Virus record (IMG/VR): IMGVR_UViG_3300028045_000105 | Coordinates: 1-23,424 of that record | Length of the DNA: 23,424 bases | Direction: 5' to 3' (one strand) | DNA from: a virus | In this document: piece after piece, positions 8,109 through 14,769 of the stretch | Layout of the letters: every line of letters starts with the position of its first letter | Position numbering within the stretch: position 1 is the first letter of the stretch | Made by a program: the position numbers and the translations under genes | Notes under the pieces: model-generated | Databases searched by the model: none | What the model was told of the DNA's origin: nothing | Seen by the model: the letters and a program-made list of their open reading frames with translations, nothing else

Positions 8109-10750
8109 CAGCGCATGTCCCTACGGGTGGCTCTGGCGTTCCTCACTGCTCCCTCGATCGCTCGGCGACCAGCGGCACTGGTGAGCATTCGCTCGACGCT
8201 CGGGCCATCGACGGCGCTGATGTTGATGTTGATGGTTTCCGATCCCCGGCCAGAGCCTCGGAAGTCCACCGGGATGGATCGGCCATTCGGTAGCGGGACA
8301 ACGGCCTCGCTCTGACCGCCCTCACCAATCATCGCCAGTGTTGGATTGTTGACGATCCCGCCGTGTGCGAACTTTTCTGGCCCGGCCCCATGTCCCCAGT
8401 CAACCCAGCCGCCGCCACCGCCGCCGCCAGAGCCACCACCGCCACCGGAGAAGCCAGCAGAGAGGAGGAGTTCGGCGAACTGTTGGACAACTTTCTTCGA
8501 CATCAGCCTGTTGATCTCGCTGAGTACCGAGCGCAGGAATGATTTGAATGCCTCCTCGCCTTGATCGGTTCCCGCTGCGACACTATCGAAGAATCTGGCG
8601 AGCGAGTCCTCGGCGATTTTCACCACCCGCTCCCCGAGGGCCTTGAATGTTTGCTCCAGTGTTTTCACGGGCTTGATGGCACCTTCGATCCCGCCCTTGA
8701 AACTCGCCCAGGCCACCTTTGAATTCTCCCAGAACACCACCAGCGAATCGTACCATCGCTCGGTTTCTACGGTGCCCCCTTCGAGATTCTCGAGGGTCTT
8801 CCCGGTCTGCTCGACCAGGGCGACCAGCGCCTCTGGTGCCTTTTCGCCGAGGGCTGCGAGTTCCTTTTCCAGTTTCTTCAGTTCCCTGGATGCGCTCGCA
8901 ATCTCATCTGCATTCCAGTCGATGTCTGTCACTCCAAGGGCTGCGGACTGTATGCCCTCCACGATTTCAACGATCCTCACCGATTGCTTTTCCCAGTCCA
9001 TCCGCTCGCTGAGATCCCTGAGTAGTTCATGCGATGTCGGCCCGGCGATCAGTGGCGTGTCCTTATCCCCCTCGGATAACCTGGTCGCTCCAGTGGTCCG
9101 GATGAGGTTTTCACGCTCCGTCTCGATTGCCATTCGCTCCTTCTTCAGCATGGCTCTGGTCTTGAACAGCACCCGCAATTCGACCTGTAACGCATCGATC
9201 TCTGATTGCGGCAACATCCGCTCGACTAGGCCAGGAACCAATGATGGATCATCTCGATCCGCTCCTGTCCTCCTGGCGCTTTCGATCAGACTATCGAGAT
9301 CAAGGTTCCTTGCAATCGCACCCTGGACCACTAGCAACCTGTTCGCCATCTCTTCACGAGATGCCATGAGTTTGTCCAGGCGGGTGTTCGACTTATCCAC
9401 CTCGGTCTCGATGAACATCCCCACGCCAGGGATATCGGAGAACGCATCGATCCAATTCTGCACACCGCTGGCGAGTTGTCCCCACACGAATCGTATGCCC
9501 TCGACAGCCAGCAGGAATGAGTTCAGCATGAACATGAATCCATTGGTCAGTGTTTGTAACACTGGCAGCACCAGCAGGAATGCCTTCCGGAACTCCAGCC
9601 CGGCGATCCCCGCCCTGATTCTGAGTTCATCCATCCTGGCGATGAGGCCATCGAGGTGGTTTCCGAGGCCATCGAATGCTGTATCGGCGAAGTCCATCGC
9701 CAGTATTTTCATCAGGCTCGTGAACTTGTCGAGCGTGACGGCGAGCGTGCCCTGCATTAGTTCATAGGATGTATCGAGTTCGTCGAGCAGCCCCCGCTGT
9801 TCGGTCAGCATCTCATTAAAGATCCGGCCCTCGTCGCTTGAGAGTTTCAATGCCCCACGATAGCCTCGCTGGTCTGCGAACACCTGGGAAAATGGAACAC
9901 CGATGCGGAGTGCTTCCTCTCGGATGTCCACGATAGTCTGGCCGAAGTTTCTGCCCGCCAGCATACTCTCGGAGAACTCGATCCCCAGCGAGCGAAGCAC
10001 CTTCTGCATTCCCTCGGTCGGCTTGATGAATGCTTTCATCGTGCCAGCCAACTCGGTCGTCGCCTCTTCAGTACTGCCAGCCGTTCTTGTGATCAACGAC
10101 AGCGACACCAGCATCTGGTCAACATCGACATGGGCCGCCTCGAAGGATGCCCCGACCTTGCCAACATTGTTGGCGATCTCCTCGAGGGTCGTTTTCCCCT
10201 GGACCTGTGCAGCGAACAATGACTGCGCCAGAGCGTTGATGCCATCTGCACCACTGACTCCGAATGAGTTGGCGACCACCGCCAGGCCGCTGACAGTTGC
10301 CGATAGGTCTGCTGATCCAGCGACTGCGAGCCGGGTGGCGATGTTCAAGGTTTCCATCGCATCGCTGGCCTTCGTTCCAGCACTGATGACATTGAACAAG
10401 CCATCGGCCAGTTTCTCGGGAGCGATGCCGGATTCGACTGACAACTGCTGGACCTGTTCGGTGAACCCCTCGAGGCTATCCCGTGCCTCTTTCCCGAGCG
10501 TGCCGACCTTCGCCATCTCCCTGTTGAACTCTGCCGGACCACGGACCAGCGCCTGGAACCCGCCGAGGACTGCGAGCAGCGCCACCGCCTGAGTTCTGGC
10601 ACCAGCCATCATGCTTCGCATCGCACGCCCGGCTCGGATGGTCTGCGTCCTGATCGTGGCGAGACTCCTGCGGACCGCAGTGAATGCGGGTTTCGTCAGG
10701 TTCTTCGCCATGAGTCGGATGTTTAGCAGTGCGGAACTAGCCATCGGCAT
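8108..10750 (-). CDS. Tail tape measure protein
   Basis: This is an 880-residue protein from ATG 10750; TTG 10756 and ATG 10744 are alternatives, and the gene overlaps the end of the chaperone frame. Residues about 60-260 match the TP901-type tape measure core (FNREMAKVGTLGKEARD, SAGTKASDAMETLNIATRL). Hydrophobic segments follow at about 390-425, with long helical stretches. A Gly-rich linker of about 15 residues precedes a typical C-terminal end (FAHGGIVNNPTLAMIGEGG, EAVVPLPNGR). The protein sets tail length and is ejected with DNA. Using the usual rule of about 0.15 nm per residue, the tail would be near 130 nm. Family assignment is secure from sequence and from position after the G/GT frames. 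Confidence 0.95.
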   Translation of the reverse strand: MPMASSALLNIRLMAKNLTKPAFTAVRRSLATIRTQTIRAGRAMRSMMAGARTQAVALLAVLGGFQALVRGPAEFNREMAKVGTLGKEARDSLEGFTEQVQQLSVESGIAPEKLADGLFNVISAGTKASDAMETLNIATRLAVAGSADLSATVSGLAVVANSFGVSGADGINALAQSLFAAQVQGKTTLEEIANNVGKVGASFEAAHVDVDQMLVSLSLITRTAGSTEEATTELAGTMKAFIKPTEGMQKVLRSLGIEFSESMLAGRNFGQTIVDIREEALRIGVPFSQVFADQRGYRGALKLSSDEGRIFNEMLTEQRGLLDELDTSYELMQGTLAVTLDKFTSLMKILAMDFADTAFDGLGNHLDGLIARMDELRIRAGIAGLEFRKAFLLVLPVLQTLTNGFMFMLNSFLLAVEGIRFVWGQLASGVQNWIDAFSDIPGVGMFIETEVDKSNTRLDKLMASREEMANRLLVVQGAIARNLDLDSLIESARRTGADRDDPSLVPGLVERMLPQSEIDALQVELRVLFKTRAMLKKERMAIETERENLIRTTGATRLSEGDKDTPLIAGPTSHELLRDLSERMDWEKQSVRIVEIVEGIQSAALGVTDIDWNADEIASASRELKKLEKELAALGEKAPEALVALVEQTGKTLENLEGGTVETERWYDSLVVFWENSKVAWASFKGGIEGAIKPVKTLEQTFKALGERVVKIAEDSLARFFDSVAAGTDQGEEAFKSFLRSVLSEINRLMSKKVVQQFAELLLSAGFSGGGGGSGGGGGGGWVDWGHGAGPEKFAHGGIVNNPTLAMIGEGGQSEAVVPLPNGRSIPVDFRGSGRGSETININISAVDGPSVERMLTSAAGRRAIEGAVRNARATRRDMR

Positions 10751-11117
10751 TCTCAATCGTCTGGATCTCGCCGACCACTACAGCATGAGCATCAAGGAAT
10801 GATTGCGACTGGTCGAGGATGCCACCAGCCACGGGCCAATGGCCATCCCTGGCGTGAGCCACATACCTGATGACGGTCGAGATGTATGGGTCGATGAATT
10901 TACGAGGGCATCGCTTCAGGCCGATCGTGCCTGTGCCATTGCATCTGGTGCAGTCCGGCCAGCGGCCACACCCGCAGGGATACCGATCGAGATCGTGCGG
11001 CGTGTCGGTGTCGCATCCCCAGTCGGCTCGGAACCGCTCGGCGGATTCCGTCCCCTGGGAACATATCGAACAGTCCATCGGGTAGATTCCCATCGCCATC
11101 CTGGTTCCTATGATCAG
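10737..11117 (-). CDS. Tail assembly chaperone extension (gpT-like), made by -1 frameshift
   Basis: This frame has no good independent start. It is entered by a -1 slip at GGGAAAC (11117-11123), after which translation continues CTG-ATC-ATA and through an ATG at 11099 to the stop at 10737-10739. It adds about 126 residues to the G-like protein, for a fusion of about 230. The extension is cysteine-rich: CSIC near its start, then YPCGCGRWPDC and CTRCNGTG, the last matching the CxxCxGxG pattern of DnaJ-type zinc fingers, then a further Cys (KRCPRK). This suggests one or two zinc knuckles that may bind the tube protein or tape measure. By analogy with lambda gpGT, the low-abundance fusion would recruit tube protein onto the tape measure. 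An independent start at ATG 11099 is possible but would lack the known coupling. Confidence 0.85.
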   Translation of the reverse strand: MIIGTRMAMGIYPMDCSICSQGTESAERFRADWGCDTDTPHDLDRYPCGCGRWPDCTRCNGTGTIGLKRCPRKFIDPYISTVIRYVAHARDGHWPVAGGILDQSQSFLDAHAVVVGEIQTIENADG

Positions 11118-11428
11118 TTTCCCTGGTCGCCGCCAGTCAACCCCGACAGCGAGGCGATGAACTCAAAGACCTTCACCGCTACATCGACAGGTAACGCATC
11201 GAGGTTCTCGCCACTACATGGAAGGGCTGCGCCTTCGCCAGTGGTCACGCCGTCCCAACTCTTTACACACTTATGCAGAACCTGATACACGCCATCGGCA
11301 TTGGTCTCGACATTCGATAGCGTCTGTGACAGGCCCAAGACTTGCCGACCAGTAAGCGACACCACCGAGAATGTAGCACCCTCCACATCGACGGTATGCT
11401 GCTGGGTCGGGTCGATTACAATCCCCAC
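11114..11428 (-). CDS. Tail assembly chaperone, G-like
   Basis: This is a 104-residue protein from GTG 11428, which overlaps the tail tube stop as TAGTG; GTG 11437 is an alternative adding three residues. It has the usual chaperone layout: a short beta segment (HTVDVEGATFSVVSL), then helices (GRQVLGLSQTLSNVET, VAVKVFEFIASLSGL). It lies between the tube and tape measure genes, as in almost all long-tailed phages. It ends at a slippery heptamer immediately before its TGA, so a fraction of ribosomes extend it. Its role is to keep the tape measure soluble and help polymerise the tube; it is absent from finished virions in known cases. Confidence 0.88.
   Translation of the reverse strand: MGIVIDPTQQHTVDVEGATFSVVSLTGRQVLGLSQTLSNVETNADGVYQVLHKCVKSWDGVTTGEGAALPCSGENLDALPVDVAVKVFEFIASLSGLTGGDQGN
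11117..11123 (-). other. Programmed -1 ribosomal frameshift site
   Basis: On the minus strand the sequence is G GGA AAC followed at once by TGA. This fits X XXY YYZ exactly in the zero frame (GGG, AAA, C) and is nearly the lambda G/T site (GGGAAAG). The -1 frame is open from here to the stop at 10737. The register change needed, from the frame ending at 11114 to that ending at 10737, is exactly -1. A weak stem of GGAAC with GUUCC further downstream could act as a stimulator, but I cannot fold it reliably. Confidence 0.92.
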
Positions 11429-12585
11429 TACAGGCACACAATCTGTAGGTCGTCATCGCCCAGGGTGGACTCATTCATCGCCAGGTCGATCGACACTGTA
11501 GCGATGCCATTGCGGTCGCCTGGGCTGACTCCCGTGTACTGCGCTTGCGGTGCCATGATCTTGAAACTGTTCCCGACATCCGATCCCACTGTGAACTTCA
11601 TCATTCCCTCAGTGTTCGCATCGAGTCGCCCGAACCAGTCATGATTGCCCGTTCCCGTCACCACTGTCATCTCGGGATCAATGGATCCTTGCACCTGTCG
11701 ATTGACGATCTGCGTGGACACCACGCCGCTGGCGGTGTTCATGCTGCGCCTGACTTGTAGATCGTTGTTCGTGTTCACTTCGATGTTATCCACCACTGCG
11801 GCGAATCCGCCACCGACTGAGAACAATGCGCTGAGTAGCGGCTCCGGTGTCGTCGTCGGGTAGGCTACGCCATTCAGCAATGGGCCATTCGCCGTGGCGA
11901 CTTTCGGGCCAGTGAATTCGAACATGGCTTGCACGGGCTGCCCGGTGGATGCCCTGAGCGTGACATTCCCACGGGCACCGATGATCCTGTGGCGCACGCC
12001 GTCATTCAGTAGATCGACCGAAGAGGATGGTGCCGAGGTAGTGGAGTATGTGCTGGTGGTGGAGTAAACGAATCCCACTGGCCCCGTGATGGTTCGTCCC
12101 GACTGTGCCATCGTCGCCGTGGATGTGCCCCCCACGATATCCCCTGTGCCTGGATTCGATCCCCCTGATGAGATGTAGATGTTGTCGCCATCAACGGCCA
12201 GAACCGTCTCCTCGAATGTTCCCGTTCCCGTGATGGTTTCGCCGACCACGAATGTCCCGGTGACAGTGCCGCCAGCCAACAGGTCGCAAGTCGCCTTGGC
12301 GAAGCCGCAAGACTGGAGCGCCGGGCCGAACGGTGGAGCCACTGTGGCGGAGCCACTGCCCGCCAGTTCAGTCGTGTATGTGATGCTCCCTGTTTTCACA
12401 CCTGCGATGCTGGCTCGAGATCCTACCGAAGCCCGGAAAGGGTTCCGCTCGAACTGCTCGATGTCTGCGGTGAATCCAGTTTCAAAGATATTGAATGCAG
12501 CATCGCCAGCGACTGGAGCATTTAGTTGTCCTTCGGTGCTTTCATTCTTGATCGCTACTTGCGTCTTCCTGGTAAGTAATGGCAC
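11428..12585 (-). CDS. Major tail tube protein
   Basis: This is a 385-residue protein from GTG 12585, preceded by a strong GGAGGAG and overlapping the upstream TAG as TAGTG. It follows the tail-tube family from the start (LLTRKTQVAIKNESTEG, FETGFTADIEQFERNPFR) to the end (GDRNGIATVSIDLAMNES). An extra beta segment lies at about residues 106-165 (GTFVVGETITGTG... GDIVGGTSTATMA) and probably projects from the tube surface. The gene sits directly before the tail assembly chaperone. At 385 residues it is longer than lambda V (246), consistent with inserted display segments. The role call is secure; the insertion boundaries are approximate. Confidence 0.88.
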   Translation of the reverse strand: MPLLTRKTQVAIKNESTEGQLNAPVAGDAAFNIFETGFTADIEQFERNPFRASVGSRASIAGVKTGSITYTTELAGSGSATVAPPFGPALQSCGFAKATCDLLAGGTVTGTFVVGETITGTGTFEETVLAVDGDNIYISSGGSNPGTGDIVGGTSTATMAQSGRTITGPVGFVYSTTSTYSTTSAPSSSVDLLNDGVRHRIIGARGNVTLRASTGQPVQAMFEFTGPKVATANGPLLNGVAYPTTTPEPLLSALFSVGGGFAAVVDNIEVNTNNDLQVRRSMNTASGVVSTQIVNRQVQGSIDPEMTVVTGTGNHDWFGRLDANTEGMMKFTVGSDVGNSFKIMAPQAQYTGVSPGDRNGIATVSIDLAMNESTLGDDDLQIVCL

Positions 12586-12917
12586 TAGATCTCCTCCAAT
12601 GTAATCCCCACGGAACTCTGCCCGCCAGATTGATGTGTGATCGTCAGGCTGTCCTGCGTGATCATGTAACTTCCAGCCGAGCCGCCCGGCGGTGTCCAGG
12701 TGAGCGTGCCGCCACCATTGACCTGCCCGAACACCACGACCAATCCATCTACTTCCTCCTGCGTCAAACTGCGCCAGCCGATCTCGTAGCCCGTGCGATG
12801 TTTCTTCCCTGACGGATTACGATTCCGCCGGATCAACACGCCCGCCCCGTAACTCGCAGCCATCCCGTACTGGTGGACCTCTCGAATGCTCTGCGGGTCA
12901 AGCGTCAATGTCGGCAT
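12585..12917 (-). CDS. Small gpM/DUF2460-like tail protein
   Basis: This is a 110-residue protein; ATG 12917 overlaps the terminator gene stop as TGATG. It carries a short version of the pattern seen at the C-terminus of the distal tail protein at 6555-8108: a Trp-containing strand, LTQEEVDGLVVVFGQV, GG, TLTWTPPGG, and a final Leu-Glu-Glu. In lambda no gene lies between U and V, so this is an addition to the standard order. A beta-sandwich tail component, perhaps acting at the proximal end of the tube, is likely. The family link rests on my alignment by eye and would be settled by a profile search. Confidence 0.6.
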   Translation of the reverse strand: MPTLTLDPQSIREVHQYGMAASYGAGVLIRRNRNPSGKKHRTGYEIGWRSLTQEEVDGLVVVFGQVNGGGTLTWTPPGGSAGSYMITQDSLTITHQSGGQSSVGITLEEI

Positions 12918-13387
12918 CAGTTCCTCGCCGTGTATGGATCCGTGATCGAATGCTGGTATCGGATTCTGACGGAAACCGTGGCCCCGACATAGGGCTGAGA
13001 TTCAGCCAGGCGGAATGGATGAATGGATTCAATCTCGCAAGTCCGGGCCAATCCGCCCCTTGTCGGATCCACCATGACGGCCTTCTCGACATCTGCGGCG
13101 AGGCTGTCCACCACCGTGGCGGTGGAGCCACTGACGACATCCTGGTCATGGACAGCGAACAGGTCGATCGTTATCGCCAATTCGCAGTCAGCCCGCTCGG
13201 TCGGTCCCTGGCTCTTCCGCTCGTCCTCGAAGTTGACCACGGCGGTCGGCACCTGCGCCACAGTCAACCCGCCCTGCATGAATCGTTGCACGCTCACCAG
13301 GGTATTCTCGTAACCATTGCCCGTGGTGATATCGCCCAGCGCCGTGGCGATGTTTGCGATGATCTGCTCCCTGACACTCGCTGGCAT
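12917..13387 (-). CDS. Tail terminator protein (U-like)
   Basis: This is a 156-residue protein with ATG 13387 behind a GGAG; the upstream stop lies right before it. The layout fits phage tail terminators: an N-terminal helix (REQIIANIATALGDI), GNGYENTLVSVQR, a Pro-Thr-Ala-Val strand, a run of alternating strand residues (CELAITIDLFAV), a helix (ADVEKAVMVDP), and a C-terminal strand ending VRIRYQHSITDPY. Terminators cap the tail tube and join it to the neck. Position after the Z-like gene and two genes before the tube agrees with the lambda order Z-U-V. Confidence 0.8.
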   Translation of the reverse strand: MPASVREQIIANIATALGDITTGNGYENTLVSVQRFMQGGLTVAQVPTAVVNFEDERKSQGPTERADCELAITIDLFAVHDQDVVSGSTATVVDSLAADVEKAVMVDPTRGGLARTCEIESIHPFRLAESQPYVGATVSVRIRYQHSITDPYTARN

Positions 13388-14143
13388 TTATTTACTCCTC
13401 TTATTGATTCCCCATACCATGCTTTTCAGGGCTTTGGTAATTTCCTTGTCGTACCGCTCGAGGGTCTCACTCTTCATGGCTTTCCAGAGTTTGTAATATC
13501 GCAGCCCATCCTTTTTCATCTGTACTCGCTTGATCAGTAGCATCACCGGGAATGGCTTGGCTCCCGATTTCTTGTGCCTGGCCCAGAGGATCGTATACGA
13601 CCCTTTGACCTGCCATTGGAAGTTGTAGGCGGTGCGCAATCCGCCCGGCTTCAGGATCTCGCCAACGGTTCGCCATGACGGCTTCGCCCTGGGCTGGACT
13701 TCGCCCGCTCGGCGTTTCCTGGCATTGACATTCCCGGACAGCACGATGGGTATTCCCAGGTATGGCCCCTTCGCCTGGATCTTCTTCCCCTCCTCCATCG
13801 ACTCTGCGGCCTCGCTCCGTGTTCCGATGTTGCCGCTGATCTGCTTCACTGATTTGACATGGCTGCTGCTGTGCCGCCGGGCTTTCGGCGGTGTCGGCGG
13901 GTGAACTTGCCAGATGAATGATCGGCCTATCGGTGGCATTTTCCCTGCGCTGGCAGCGCCTCGAGGGTTCGCCGATTTCTTCCCCCGGATGTTCGCTGGC
14001 GTTTTCTTCAAGAACTCCTTGCGGAATCCGCCGAGCGCCCTGGAGGTGCCATGCCACAATCCTCGAGCCATCACGGTCTCGCCAGTGGCCATCGCCTCCT
14101 GGAAGGATTTCAGGTTCTGTAGGTCTGGGAAGATGTCGATCAT
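13388..14143 (-). CDS. Neck or tail completion protein (Z-like position), strongly basic
   Basis: This is a 251-residue protein. ATG 14143 overlaps the FII-like stop as ATGA, which decides the start against longer frames. It is very rich in Lys and Arg and mostly helical at the N-terminus (FPDLQNLKSFQEAMATGETVM). The middle contains KARRHSSSHVKSVKQI, and the C-terminus is KALKSMVWGINKRSK. It holds the place of lambda Z or HK97 gp10-type proteins between the head-tail connector and the tail terminator. It might belong to the DUF6441-type minor tail group, but I cannot confirm that from motifs. The role is assigned mainly by synteny. Confidence 0.6.
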   Translation of the reverse strand: MIDIFPDLQNLKSFQEAMATGETVMARGLWHGTSRALGGFRKEFLKKTPANIRGKKSANPRGAASAGKMPPIGRSFIWQVHPPTPPKARRHSSSHVKSVKQISGNIGTRSEAAESMEEGKKIQAKGPYLGIPIVLSGNVNARKRRAGEVQPRAKPSWRTVGEILKPGGLRTAYNFQWQVKGSYTILWARHKKSGAKPFPVMLLIKRVQMKKDGLRYYKLWKAMKSETLERYDKEITKALKSMVWGINKRSK

Positions 14144-14451
14144 TCCATCGCCCTGACTGTCCAGAGATTGGCATCGCTGTTCAGGAGCCGAACCACCCGG
14201 CATCGCACCTCGCCCTTGTATGGCTCGACCTTCACCAGCACCTCGTCGGTGCCAACATCCACGATTGCGATCTTCCCCGATTCGCTCCCTCGAGGCAGGT
14301 AAATGTCCACAGGCTTCACGAGATTGTCCTGGAGGATCTTGGAAGTGGAGCGCACCACGACAGCGGTGATCACGACAGCATCGGCGGTGACTCCGCCAGG
14401 GTAGTAGGTGACCTGTTCCATCGCCTGATAGTTGAAGAAGTCCAATGGCAT
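14140..14451 (-). CDS. Head-tail connector / head completion protein (FII-like)
   Basis: This is a 103-residue protein from ATG 14451, with GAGGT five bases before it. The sequence is all-beta with a pattern close to lambda FII: VTYYPGG, an ITAVVVR strand, a variable loop, VDIYL, then GTDEVLVKVEPYKGEVRCRVVRLL. The family closes the filled head and joins it to the tail. It lies 3 bases after the repeat-fibre gene, whose last about 104 residues are a diverged copy of the same domain (shared YYPGG and strand order), so the two are probably paralogues of one connector fold. Confidence 0.75.
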   Translation of the reverse strand: MPLDFFNYQAMEQVTYYPGGVTADAVVITAVVVRSTSKILQDNLVKPVDIYLPRGSESGKIAIVDVGTDEVLVKVEPYKGEVRCRVVRLLNSDANLWTVRAME

Positions 14452-14454
14452 CGA

Positions 14455-14769
14455 TTACCTCACAGCCAACAGGTGAACCATGCCAGGGTCGTGGTCGATG
14501 ATTTCGACGACACGCACCCGCTCTGCTGCTTTCCCATCGGTCACGACTATATCGGCGAGATCTTGCCCGGCGTTAACGGTGGACACCCCGAGAACTGCAT
14601 CGGTAACAATCCAGAGTTCGACATCAACGGTCAGCGATCCAGCCTCCATCGTATAGGCGATGATCTCCGGCTCGGTGCGCTGTACGATTGCCCGGATGGA
14701 TTTCCCTGCGGCCAGGTCTCCGCCTGGGTAGTAGGTGATCGCCTCGGTCAACACCTCGATCGCCATCAT
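14455..14769 (-). CDS. Possible nested connector protein from internal start
   Basis: Inside the repeat-fibre gene, tandem ATG codons at 14769 and 14766 lie 8 bases downstream of GGAG (14778-14781), exactly where the repeats end and the connector-like domain begins. Initiation here would give a 104-residue protein almost the same length as the FII-like neighbour (103 residues). It may supply free connector subunits mixed with a few fibre-bearing ones. The domain boundary and Shine-Dalgarno are visible; use of the start is inference. Confidence 0.35.
   Translation of the reverse strand: MMAIEVLTEAITYYPGGDLAAGKSIRAIVQRTEPEIIAYTMEAGSLTVDVELWIVTDAVLGVSTVNAGQDLADIVVTDGKAAERVRVVEIIDHDPGMVHLLAVR

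Noticed and set aside
8643-9767. A plus-strand open frame of 374 codons opposite the tape measure gene
   Set aside because: It lies wholly inside the confidently assigned tape measure protein, has Ser/Arg-rich composition typical of antisense frames, and no ribosome site.
11099-11120. Sequencing error or broken gene between the two chaperone frames
   Set aside because: The exact slippery heptamer and the -1 register shift at the expected position explain the split as programmed frameshifting.
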